Assembly: GCA_025463965.1 (NCBI GenBank)
Contig: JAODBN010000378.1
Coordinates: 1-14,503, forward strand
Direction of reading: 5' to 3'
Length of the DNA stretch: 14,503 bases
Source of the DNA: Acidimicrobiaceae bacterium
Lineage (GTDB): Bacteria; Actinomycetota; Acidimicrobiia; Acidimicrobiales; Bog-793
Position 1 is the stretch's first letter. Every line of letters starts with the position of its first letter. A program made the translations under genes and the position numbers. Below are positions 7,329 to 14,503 of this stretch, in pieces. A model generated the notes under the pieces. The model saw nothing but the letters and a program-made list of their open reading frames with translations. It made no database searches and was not told the origin of the DNA.

Positions 7329-8189
7329 GTGGCAGAGCTACCAAAATCCGAGATCGACCGCTCCTCGCCGATCCCCTTTTACTTCCAGCTGGCCGAGATC
7401 CTCGAGCAGGAGATCACCCATCAGCGCTGGGAGGCGGGCGCGCGCATGCCCTCGGAGTCCGAGCTGTGCGGCCATTTCGAGCTGTCTCGCACGACGGTGC
7501 GACAGGCCCTCTCGCGCCTCGAGCAGGAGGGGCTGATCCGGCGCCAAAAGGGTCGGGGCAGCTTCGTGGCGGCGTCCCAGCGTCGGTCGTGGCTCCTGCA
7601 GTCGGCCGACGGGTTCTACGAGGACGAGACCGGCCGTCTCGGGCGGTCGGTGTCCTCCTCGATCCTCCGCCTCGAGCGCGCTCCCCTTCCGAGCTGGGCC
7701 AGCGAGGCGCTCGGGCTGCCCCGGACCGAGGGCATCAACCTGGAGCGCGTTCGCCGGATCGACGGGGAGGTCGCCCTGTTCGTCGAGAACTACCTACCGC
7801 TGCGATTCGCCGACGCGCTCGTCTCCATGACCGACCCGAGTGAGTCGCTCTACCAGCGCCTGAAGAACAAGATGGGGATCGAGATCGCCGGCGCTCGGCG
7901 GACCCTCGAGGCGATCCGTGCCGGCGAGCGCCTCGGCGCCCTGCTGGAGGTCGAGCCGTCGGCCCCGGTGGTTGCCATCCACTCGGTGTCGTGGGACGCC
8001 AACCTACGGGCCGTCGACTGCTACCGAGCGTGGGTGCGGACCGACCGACTGAGCATCGACATCGACGTCGGCACCGGGCCCGGGCCCGCGCAGCCGCCGA
8101 TGAGCTATCCCGAAGAGGGCCGGGAGCGACCGGAGGCCCCCGACCGCGAGCCGCACGGGCTCGGCTCCTTCGCCCGATCGCGGGACTAG
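7329..8189 (+). CDS. GntR-family (HutC/UTRA type) transcriptional regulator
   Basis: About 286 residues: a winged helix-turn-helix at roughly 14-80 (PSESELCGHFELSRTTVRQA, then LEQEGLIRRQKGRGSF) and a UTRA ligand-binding domain at roughly 95-240, followed by a proline- and charge-rich tail of about 40 residues not normal for the family. HutC-type regulators bind inverted repeats and let go when a sugar phosphate, amino acid or similar metabolite binds the UTRA domain. It most likely controls this locus, through the inverted repeat at 3387-3415. The start is uncertain. GTG 7329 has AAGGAA at 7313-7318 and gives a normal-length N-terminus; ATG 7305 and ATG 7254 are in frame upstream but have poor ribosome binding sites. 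A weak TAGATT -10-like box lies at 7280-7285. Confidence 0.88.
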   Translation: MAELPKSEIDRSSPIPFYFQLAEILEQEITHQRWEAGARMPSESELCGHFELSRTTVRQALSRLEQEGLIRRQKGRGSFVAASQRRSWLLQSADGFYEDETGRLGRSVSSSILRLERAPLPSWASEALGLPRTEGINLERVRRIDGEVALFVENYLPLRFADALVSMTDPSESLYQRLKNKMGIEIAGARRTLEAIRAGERLGALLEVEPSAPVVAIHSVSWDANLRAVDCYRAWVRTDRLSIDIDVGTGPGPAQPPMSYPEEGRERPEAPDREPHGLGSFARSRD

Positions 8190-8487
8190 CGCCGCTCCCA
8201 CCCGGCGCCCGCGGCGCCGCACCGTGACCGGCGACCGCGGAGCGCGGCGGGTGGCCCCGGATCCCCGCGACTGCGCGCCAAAGCCGCATGGCGGACCCGA
8301 ATCCGGGGTACAGCGCAGCTGACCGTCGAGCCCCATGCCGGACAGCGGCACTGGCGGGCGGCAACTCGGGCAGGAGTGGATGGTTTGCGGTAGCCCGCGG
8401 GCCCGGGCAACCAGCCCAGGGGCCGCCCGCTGGCGTCGGTCCGACCTCTCGCCCGCCTCGAAGGATGACGCACTGGTGGGAGACCCG
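8190..8487 (+). other. 298-bp GC-rich gap with several possible RNA helices
   Basis: No convincing gene is present. Three structures stand out. CGGCGCC/GGCGCCG (8203-8209 with 8213-8219) is a tight hairpin just after the regulator stop. CCCCGGAT/ATCCGGGG (8255-8262 with 8301-8308) is a perfect 8-bp pair that interleaves with CTGCGC/GCGCAG (8271-8276 with 8313-8318), a possible pseudoknot. GCGGGCGGC/GCCGCCCGC (8354-8362 with 8422-8430) extends through two G-U pairs and a C-G to 12 bp. No clear promoter was found. High GC makes chance stems common. Confidence 0.4.
8203..8219 (+). terminator. Possible T-less terminator hairpin after the GntR gene
   Basis: A 7-bp perfect GC stem with a 3-nt loop lies 13 bp after the regulator stop codon. 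There is no T-tract, which is common for GC-rich actinobacteria, so it may equally be a stability element or chance. Confidence 0.3.
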
Positions 8488-9660
8488 ATGGAATTGTTGA
8501 CTATGCCGAGAGCCGACGACGTCGTCGCTTCGGCGAGACGGATCGGCGAGGAGGTCGCCGGGCGCTGCGCGGAAGTCGTGGACCGTGATAGCCGCTTCCC
8601 TTCGGAAACGGTCGCCGGGCTGCGCAGCTCGGGGCTCCTCGGAGCGCTGGTCCCGCACGAGCTCGGCGGTCCGGAGGCCTCCCTCCAGGAGATGTCCCAG
8701 GCGGTCTCGGCCCTCGCCCAGTACTGCGCCTCGAGCGCGCTCGTGCTCGCGATGCACCAGATCCAGGTGGCCACCCTGATGCGCCACGCGACGAACGAGG
8801 CGCGCGTCGCGCTCGCTCCCCGCTTGCTCAGCGGGGAGCTCTTGTTGGCCAGCGCCAACAGCGAGGTCGGGCTCGGCGGGGAGCGGCGCAGCAGTCTGTG
8901 CGCGCTCGAGCCGACCGAGGGCGGTTTCCGCCTCGACAAGCAGGCGTCCACCGTCTCCTACGGCGAGTTCGCCGACGGGGTGGTGGCCACCGCCCGGAGG
9001 GGACCGGAGAGCAGGGCCAACGACCAAGTACTAGCCGTGTGCCTGCCGCCGTCGCTCGAGCTCGACCCGACCGGTGAGTGGGACACCTTGGGACTGCGGG
9101 GAACCCGCAGCCGACCCTGCCACCTCGTGGCCGAGGTGCCGCCCGAGATGGTCGTCAGCGACTACGCGGACGCCTTCATGCGGACGTCGCTGCCGACGAG
9201 CGCCGTGCTCTTGAGCTCGGTGTGGTGGGGGCTCGCCGAGGCCGCCGGCCAGCGAGCGCACTCGTCGGTGCGCTCCAAGGCACGCAAAGAGCGCATGAGC
9301 GGCGCTGAGCCCAGCCTGCGAGGCGCGTTTCGCCTCGCCGAGCTCGGCGTCCTGCTCCACCAGATGCGCGAGGTGCTCGCCGGTGGCGCCGCCGCATACG
9401 ACCGGTCCAAGGACTCACCCGAGGTCGCGACCTTCCAGTTCTCCTCCCGGATGGACAACGTCAAGCTCTCCTCGTCCACCCTTGTGCTCGACATCGCACA
9501 GCGGGCTATGGGGATCTGCGGACTGGGGGGCTACGAGAACGGCTCGCAGACCAGCATGGGTCGGATTATGCGGGACGCCGCGGCAGCGCCGCTGATGGTG
9601 AACAATGATCGAGCACTGGAAGCAACCGCCCAGGCACTGTTAGTGATGAAGGAGCTCTAG
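8488..9660 (+). CDS. Acyl-CoA dehydrogenase-like flavoprotein without the usual catalytic Glu
   Basis: A 390-residue protein with the acyl-CoA dehydrogenase layout: helical N-terminal domain, a middle beta domain (SANSEVGLGGE around 123-132, DTLGLRGTRS at 199-208) and a helical C-terminal domain ending in GGYENGS and IMRDAAAAPLMVNNDR. In ordinary members the arginine-aspartate is followed by IYEGT, whose Glu takes the substrate alpha proton. Here that place reads MVNND (Val371, Asn372), and the alternative Glu position on helix G also looks empty. It may therefore be a non-canonical desaturase, an acyl-carrier-protein enzyme, or a flavin monooxygenase relative. GGGAG at 8478-8482 supports ATG 8488; the longer frame from 8335 runs through poorly conserved sequence. 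The stop touches the ATP-grasp gene start, so the two are surely co-translated. Confidence 0.8.
   Translation: MELLTMPRADDVVASARRIGEEVAGRCAEVVDRDSRFPSETVAGLRSSGLLGALVPHELGGPEASLQEMSQAVSALAQYCASSALVLAMHQIQVATLMRHATNEARVALAPRLLSGELLLASANSEVGLGGERRSSLCALEPTEGGFRLDKQASTVSYGEFADGVVATARRGPESRANDQVLAVCLPPSLELDPTGEWDTLGLRGTRSRPCHLVAEVPPEMVVSDYADAFMRTSLPTSAVLLSSVWWGLAEAAGQRAHSSVRSKARKERMSGAEPSLRGAFRLAELGVLLHQMREVLAGGAAAYDRSKDSPEVATFQFSSRMDNVKLSSSTLVLDIAQRAMGICGLGGYENGSQTSMGRIMRDAAAAPLMVNNDRALEATAQALLVMKEL
9649..9654 (+). promoter_or_regulatory. Ribosome binding site that places the ATP-grasp start at ATC 9661
   Basis: AAGGAG lies inside the last codons of the acyl-CoA-dehydrogenase-like gene, exactly 6 nt before ATC 9661. 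No ATG, GTG or TTG in any frame lies at a suitable distance. Confidence 0.6.
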
Positions 9661-10950
9661 ATCCCTCCCCGAATCGCCGTCCTGCACCACGCCCGGTCCT
9701 TTTCCCCGCTGGCGCTCTTCCAGGCGCTGGAAGGAACCGCGGAGCTGGTGTGGGTCGTCGACGACGAATTGTCCCGCGTTGACTCGGCGATGCGATGGAT
9801 GCGCCGCCTCGGCACGGTCGTCGAGACCGAAGGCCTCGACCTCGACGCCAAGGCGACGAGGCTGGCCGAGCAGCGGCCGGACGGAGTGGTCTCGTTCGTC
9901 GACGACCACGTGCGCACCGCGGCGGACCTCGCCGAGCGACTGGGGCTGGTCTACCACTCCCCCGACGTCGCCCGGACCCTTGTCGACAAACGGCTCCAGC
10001 GGGCCGCGCTGGCCCGCGCCGGGGTGCCCGGCCCGCGCTTTTGGGTCCTAGGGAGCGGGTTCAGCGACGACGCTGCCACCAAGCTCGCCGCCGAGATCTC
10101 CTACCCGTCGGTCATCAAGCCGGCCGAGGGCAGCGGCAGCCGTGGAATCCTGCACCTCAACGGCCCGGACGACCTCGCCAGCGCGCTCGAGAGCGACACC
10201 AGCCGCGACGGCTGCCTCATCGAGGAGTACCTCCCCGACGACCCGGGGTCGCGCGGCTGGTTCGCCAGCTACCTGTCGGTGGAAAGCGTCGTCAGTGCGA
10301 AAAAGGTCAGCAACGTGGCCCTGACCGGGCGATTTCCGCTGGCCCCGCCGTTTCGGGAGAGCGGGAACTTCCTCCCGGCGATCGTCTCGCCGAAGCTTCG
10401 CCGGCCGATCCTCGAGATGGTGCACGCGAGCGTGGCCGCCCTCGGCATCGAGAACGCGGTGATCCACACCGAGATCAAGCTCACCCCCGACGGGCCGCGC
10501 CTGGTGGAGGTCAACGGGAGGCTCGGGGGCAGACCGCCATTCGTCCTCCAGCGCGTGTCGCCGGTGAACCTCTTCCACGTGGCCTGTCAGGTAGCGGCGG
10601 GCGAGCGGGTGTCGATCGACGGGCCGGTCGCCACCACGGGCGTCGGGTTCTGGCTCATGGTGCAACCTCCGATGGCCGCGCGCCGGGTGCGCTCGGTCGC
10701 GGGCGTCGAGGAGATCGGCGCGCTCGACGGGGTCGACAGCGTGAGCCTGCGCTGTGGTCCCGGTGAGCCGGTCGACTGGCGCGACGGCACCGACTCCCAG
10801 GTCCTGACCGTGCGCGGCTACGCCACCGACCACCAGGCGCTCGCCGCCCGCATCGCCGAGATCCGTTCGCTGCTCGCCATCGACTACGACGAGGAGGAGC
10901 CAGCCGTGCCCGCCTCCGTCGGGGGGCCTGCCGGCTCGGCCAGGCGCTAG
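9661..10950 (+). CDS. ATP-grasp carboxylate-amine ligase, probably starting on ATC
   Basis: About 429 residues of ATP-grasp ligase, the fold that uses ATP to make an acyl phosphate and join it to an amine (L-amino acid ligases, BacD, carnosine synthase). A pre-ATP-grasp domain begins with the strand PRIAVLHHARSF; DKRLQRAALARAGVP leads in. VIKPAEGSGSRGI (Lys153) and LIEEYLP bind nucleotide, and HTEIKLTPDGPRLVEVNGRLGG supplies the metal ligands Glu271, Glu283, Asn285 and Arg287. The first standard start, GTG 9748, would delete the first strand and helix of the fold. A TAG stop lies in frame at 9658-9660, so the gene must begin at or after 9661, and ATC 9661 sits 6 nt after AAGGAG. An ATG mutated or misread to ATC is the alternative. 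Amino acid or acid substrates are unknown. Confidence 0.85.
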   Translation: MPPRIAVLHHARSFSPLALFQALEGTAELVWVVDDELSRVDSAMRWMRRLGTVVETEGLDLDAKATRLAEQRPDGVVSFVDDHVRTAADLAERLGLVYHSPDVARTLVDKRLQRAALARAGVPGPRFWVLGSGFSDDAATKLAAEISYPSVIKPAEGSGSRGILHLNGPDDLASALESDTSRDGCLIEEYLPDDPGSRGWFASYLSVESVVSAKKVSNVALTGRFPLAPPFRESGNFLPAIVSPKLRRPILEMVHASVAALGIENAVIHTEIKLTPDGPRLVEVNGRLGGRPPFVLQRVSPVNLFHVACQVAAGERVSIDGPVATTGVGFWLMVQPPMAARRVRSVAGVEEIGALDGVDSVSLRCGPGEPVDWRDGTDSQVLTVRGYATDHQALAARIAEIRSLLAIDYDEEEPAVPASVGGPAGSARR

Positions 10951-11009
10951 CGCGACTCGCCGGCCCGAGCGGACGGGCGCCCGGCCCTCGACGGAATACT
11001 GGAGGGCTC
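10951..11009 (+). other. Short gap before hrpA with a ribosome binding site
   Basis: A 59-bp gap with a 10-bp palindrome CGGGCGCCCG at 10974-10983 and GGAGGG at 11001-11006, which serves the GTG at 11010 at a rather short spacing of 3-4 nt. No clear promoter was recognised, so hrpA may be read through from upstream or from an unrecognised promoter. Confidence 0.4.
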
Positions 11010-14000
11010 GTGAGCGCGCTCTCTGACTCTTTGGCCGACCGCCTTGGCGGTCTCACGATTCGGGACCGGGACCGCCTGGGTCGGCGCCTCGAGCGCGCCA
11101 CCCGGCGCGGCGACGAGCGCGCAGCGCAAGACCTCGCCGGCATCGCCCGAGCGATCGAGGAGGCCGAGGCCCGCCGCGCCAGTCGGGCGGCGAACGTCCC
11201 GGAGATCAGCTACCCGGACGACCTGCCGGTGAGCGCCCGGCGCGACGAGATCATTGAGGCGATCTCCAAGCACCAGGTCGTCGTGGTCGCCGGGGAGACG
11301 GGCTCGGGAAAGACCACCCAGATCCCGAAGATGTGCCTCGAGCTCGGCCGCGGGGTCGACGGGATGATCGGCCACACCCAGCCGCGTCGGCTCGCGGCCC
11401 GGACGGTCGCCGAGCGTCTCGCCGACGAGCTGAGCGTCCCGCTCGGGGGGGCCATCGGCTACTCGGTGCGCTTCACCGACGTCGTGAGCGACACGAGCCT
11501 CGTGAAGGTGATGACCGACGGCATCCTGCTCGCCGAGACGCGCCGCGACCCGCTGCTCAGCGCCTACGACACGATCATCGTCGACGAGGCACACGAGCGC
11601 AGCCTCAACATCGACTTCCTGCTCGGCTACCTCACCCAGCTGCTCCCCCGTCGGCCCGACCTCAAGGTGATCATCACCTCGGCCACCATCGACACCGCCC
11701 GCTTCGCCGAGCACTTCTCCGCACCGGTGGTCGAGGTCTCCGGCCGGACCTATCCCGTCGAGATCCGCTACCGCCCCGTTCGCGAGGAAGGTGGCGAGGA
11801 CCGCGACCGCGACCTCAACCAGGCGGTCTGCGCCGCGGTGGCAGAGCTCGTGGCCGAGGGTCCGGGCGACGTCCTCGTCTTCTTGCCCGGCGAACGCGAC
11901 ATCCGCGACGCAGCGGACGCGCTGCGCAGCGGGGGCCCCGAGGGCGTCGAGATCCTCCCGCTCTACGCGCGCCTGTCGGCCGCCGAACAGCACCGGGTGT
12001 TCCGCCCGCACCGCGGCCGCAGAGTCGTGCTCGCCACGAACGTCGCGGAGACCTCGCTGACGGTTCCAGGCATCCGGTCGGTCGTGGACACGGGCCTCGC
12101 GCGCATCTCGCGCTACAGCCACCGGACCAAGGTCCAACGCCTCCCCATCGAGCCCATCTCGCAGGCCTCCGCCAACCAGCGGGCCGGCCGCTGCGGCCGG
12201 GTGGCCCCGGGCATCTGCATCCGGCTCTACTCCGAGGAGGACTACGAGTCCCGACCCGAGTTCACCGACCCGGAGATCCTGCGCACGAACCTGGCCTCGG
12301 TCATCTTGCAGATGGCTGCCATCGGGCTCGGTGAGGTGGAGGCGTTCCCCTTCATCGAGCCGCCCGACCGCCGCAGCGTCGCCGACGGACGCGCCCTGCT
12401 CGAGGAGCTGGGCGCGTTCGAGCGCCGCGACGGGCGGCCACGGCTGACGCCCACCGGGCGGCGCCTCGCCGAGCTGCCCCTCGACCCGCGCCTCGCCCGC
12501 ATGGTGCTGGAGGCCGAAGCGCGCGGCTGCCTGCGAGAGGTGACGATCATCGCCGCCGCACTCTCGGTGCAGGATCCGAGGGAGCGGCCGATGGAGAAGG
12601 CCCAGGCCGCCGACGAGCTCCACCGACGCTTTGCCGTGCCCGAGTCCGACTTCCTCGGATTCGTGCGGCTGTGGGACTACCTCGCCGAGCTGCAGGGCGA
12701 GCTGTCGGGGAACCAGTTCCGCAAGCGCTGCCGGGCGGAGTACCTGAACGTGCTGCGGATCCGGGAGTGGCAGGACGTCGCCGGGCAGGTTCGCCGGGTC
12801 TACCGCTCCCAGGGGGTGCACGCGAGCACCGAGCCCGCCCGGCCCGAGCAGGTCCATCAGGCCGTCCTCGCCGGGCTGCTGTCCCAGATCGGCCTGCGCG
12901 ACCGGGTGGGCGGCGACTACCAGGGTGCGCGCAACACGCGCTGGCAGATCGGCCGGGGGTCGGTGCTGGCTAAGCGCCAGCCGCCCTGGGCGATGGCGGG
13001 GGCGCTCGTGGAGACCGAGCGGACCTGGGCGCGAACCGTCGCACGCATCGACCCGGCGTGGGCCGAGCGCCTCGGTGCCCACCTCGTTCGGCGCAGCTAC
13101 TCCGAGCCGTGGTGGGACCCCGAGCGTGGCGAGGCGATGGTCGACGAGCGCGTCACCCTCTACGGCCTGCCCATCGTCACCGGACGGCGCACCAGCCTCG
13201 CCCGGGTGGACCCGGTGGCGGCGCGCCAGCTCTTCGTCCAGCGGGCGCTCGTCGAGGGGCAGTGGCCGGTCGAGCTCGCCTTCTTGGAGCACAACCGCGC
13301 CCGGGTCAGCCAGGTGCGCTCGCTCGAGGAGCGCTTGCGGCGCCCGAACCTGCTCGCCGGCGACGAGGCGCTGTTCGAGTTCTACGACGCACGGGTACCT
13401 GCCGAGATCACGAGCGGGCGGCGCTTCGAGAAGTGGTGGAAGGGCGCCTCCCGGAGCGATCCCGCGCTGTTGGACGTTCCCTTCCGCGTCCTGCTCGACC
13501 CAGCGGCCGGCGCCGTCGACGTCTCGGCTTACCCGACTCGCTGGGTCCAGGGCGATCTGGAGCTGGCCTTGCGCTACCGCTGGGCGCCGGGAGAGGCCGA
13601 CGACGGCGTGACCGTGCAGATTCCGCTCCCGGTGTTGAACCGGGTCCGGGCCGAGGGCTTCGACTGGCACGTGCCCGGCCTTCGCTTCGAGCTCGTCGCC
13701 GGCCTGATCCGCTCCCTCCCAAAGGCGGTGCGCCGCTCGCTCGTCCCCGCGGCGGACACCGCGGCGGAGGTGCTGGCAACGAGCGGACCCGACGACGGGC
13801 CACTGGTCTCGGTCGTGGCACAGCGCCTGGCGCGCCTTCGTGCCGCGCCGGTGACCCCTGATCAGTTCGACCTCGACTCGCTAGCCCCTCACCTGCGCAT
13901 GGCCTTCGAGGTGCTCGACGAGGACGGGCGGGTGCTCGGGCGCGCCCACGACCTCGACCTGTTGCGCCTTCGCCTCGGCGGCGAGATCCGGGGGGCGATC

Positions 14001-14503
14001 GCCCGGGCCGTGCCCGACCTCGAGCGCCACGGCGCCACGCAGTGGCTCTTCGGCGAGCTGCCCCGGCGCGTCGAGCGCGACGGGGTCCTCGGTTACCCCG
14101 CGCTCGTCGACGAGTTCGACTCGGTCGGCGTCGTCCTGCTCGAGAGCGCCGGCGCGCAGCGCGATTCGATGTGGGAGGGGACGCGCCGCCTCCTCTCCCT
14201 CGTCGCCCCACTTCCCACCGCCCACCTGCAGCGGCGGTTGACCAACGAGACCAAGCTGACGCTCGCCCGTTCGCCGACTCCGCTCGCCGCCCTGCTGGCC
14301 GACTGCGCCGTCGCGGTGGGAGACGAGATCATCGCCGCCCACGGAGGGCCGGCCTTCGACGAGGCCGGCTTCGCGGCGATGGCCGCCGACGCCCGCGAGA
14401 ACCAGGTCGAGCGCGTCGCCGCGTTGGCCGCGGTGGCAGCGCGCGTGCTGGCAGGTGCGGCCCGGGTCGAGGAGCTGGCGGCGCGCCTCGAGAGGGGGGA
14501 TGA
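11010..14503 (+). CDS. hrpA: ATP-dependent RNA helicase HrpA (DEAH box), 3' end cut off
   Basis: An uninterrupted frame of 1164 codons runs off the right edge; HrpA proteins are about 1300 residues, so perhaps 100-150 are missing. All superfamily 2 motifs are present: GETGSGKTT (95-103), TQPRRLAAR, DEAH (192-195), SAT (224-226), FLPGERD, ATNVAETSLTVPGI and QRAGRCGR (390-397). Long blocks are near-identical to E. coli HrpA, for example DEAHERSLNIDFLLGYL and SRPEFTDPEILRTNLASVIL. The N-terminus from GTG 11010 also aligns with E. coli from residue 1, which supports the start. After the helicase core come the winged-helix/ratchet and OB-type parts and the DUF3418 region. HrpA unwinds RNA and in E. 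coli helps rescue stalled or collided ribosomes. It is a conserved housekeeping gene and marks the edge of the accessory region. Confidence 0.95.
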   Translation, partial: MSALSDSLADRLGGLTIRDRDRLGRRLERATRRGDERAAQDLAGIARAIEEAEARRASRAANVPEISYPDDLPVSARRDEIIEAISKHQVVVVAGETGSGKTTQIPKMCLELGRGVDGMIGHTQPRRLAARTVAERLADELSVPLGGAIGYSVRFTDVVSDTSLVKVMTDGILLAETRRDPLLSAYDTIIVDEAHERSLNIDFLLGYLTQLLPRRPDLKVIITSATIDTARFAEHFSAPVVEVSGRTYPVEIRYRPVREEGGEDRDRDLNQAVCAAVAELVAEGPGDVLVFLPGERDIRDAADALRSGGPEGVEILPLYARLSAAEQHRVFRPHRGRRVVLATNVAETSLTVPGIRSVVDTGLARISRYSHRTKVQRLPIEPISQASANQRAGRCGRVAPGICIRLYSEEDYESRPEFTDPEILRTNLASVILQMAAIGLGEVEAFPFIEPPDRRSVADGRALLEELGAFERRDGRPRLTPTGRRLAELPLDPRLARMVLEAEARGCLREVTIIAAALSVQDPRERPMEKAQAADELHRRFAVPESDFLGFVRLWDYLAELQGELSGNQFRKRCRAEYLNVLRIREWQDVAGQVRRVYRSQGVHASTEPARPEQVHQAVLAGLLSQIGLRDRVGGDYQGARNTRWQIGRGSVLAKRQPPWAMAGALVETERTWARTVARIDPAWAERLGAHLVRRSYSEPWWDPERGEAMVDERVTLYGLPIVTGRRTSLARVDPVAARQLFVQRALVEGQWPVELAFLEHNRARVSQVRSLEERLRRPNLLAGDEALFEFYDARVPAEITSGRRFEKWWKGASRSDPALLDVPFRVLLDPAAGAVDVSAYPTRWVQGDLELALRYRWAPGEADDGVTVQIPLPVLNRVRAEGFDWHVPGLRFELVAGLIRSLPKAVRRSLVPAADTAAEVLATSGPDDGPLVSVVAQRLARLRAAPVTPDQFDLDSLAPHLRMAFEVLDEDGRVLGRAHDLDLLRLRLGGEIRGAIARAVPDLERHGATQWLFGELPRRVERDGVLGYPALVDEFDSVGVVLLESAGAQRDSMWEGTRRLLSLVAPLPTAHLQRRLTNETKLTLARSPTPLAALLADCAVAVGDEIIAAHGGPAFDEAGFAAMAADARENQVERVAALAAVAARVLAGAARVEELAARLERGD

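Noticed and set aside
8341..8440. Known riboswitch (cobalamin, SAM-IV, THF) before the dehydrogenase-like gene
   Set aside because: Compared by eye with the consensus boxes I remember; none of the conserved boxes is present in order.
9980..9989. Palindrome TTGTCGACAA in the ATP-grasp gene
   Set aside because: It encodes the conserved LVDK of the ATP-grasp lead-in and sits far from any start of transcription.
10947..13670. 907-codon open frame on the minus strand opposite hrpA
   Set aside because: It mirrors the GC-rich third-position bias of hrpA, its product is low-complexity Arg/Gly/Val/Asp-rich, and the + frame is an unmistakable helicase.
1..14503. tRNA, rRNA, CRISPR, insertion sequence, integrase or attachment site
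   Set aside because: None seen: no spaced direct repeats, no tRNA-like arms ending in CCA context, no transposase or recombinase motifs.

Overview
The window is very GC-rich, almost all coding and all on the + strand. It uses GTG starts freely and packs genes with 4-bp overlaps or 1-10 bp gaps. Codon use, the GntR/HutC regulator and the gene families suggest a high-GC actinobacterium, possibly Acidimicrobiia-like. That placement is by feel, because no rRNA or other marker is present.

Region 1 (1-3351) is the end of a catabolic operon. It holds an LsrF-type aldolase/thiolase (cut by the left edge), a ribulose-phosphate-3-epimerase-like (LsrE-like) enzyme, an SDR dehydrogenase and a D-threonine-aldolase-family PLP enzyme. 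The last has lost both residues that normally hold the metal. Region 2 (3352-3586) is a control region. It has a good sigma70-like promoter whose -10 box overlaps a perfect 10+10 bp inverted repeat (likely operator), then a leader of about 190 nt that can fold over the ribosome binding site of the next gene. Region 3 (3587-8189) holds an APC-family permease, a cyclase-family (kynurenine-formamidase-like) metal hydrolase, a DUF4432 aldose-epimerase-like protein and a GntR/UTRA regulator. Together regions 1-3 look like an uptake-and-degradation locus for a compound with both a sugar-like carbon skeleton and an amine or amide part. The substrate is not known.

Region 4 (8190-10950) is a GC-rich, potentially structured 298-bp gap followed by two tightly coupled genes. 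One is an acyl-CoA-dehydrogenase-like flavoprotein lacking the usual catalytic Glu. The other is an ATP-grasp carboxylate-amine ligase whose N-terminus can only be explained by starting on a rare ATC codon 6 nt after an AAGGAG ribosome binding site. This pair looks like a minimal modification/ligation system and is the best candidate here for something undescribed.

Region 5 (11010-14503) is a DEAH-box RNA helicase HrpA, extremely similar to the E. coli protein in its helicase core. It is cut by the right edge and marks a return to core-genome content. No tRNA, rRNA, CRISPR array, insertion sequence or integrase was seen.
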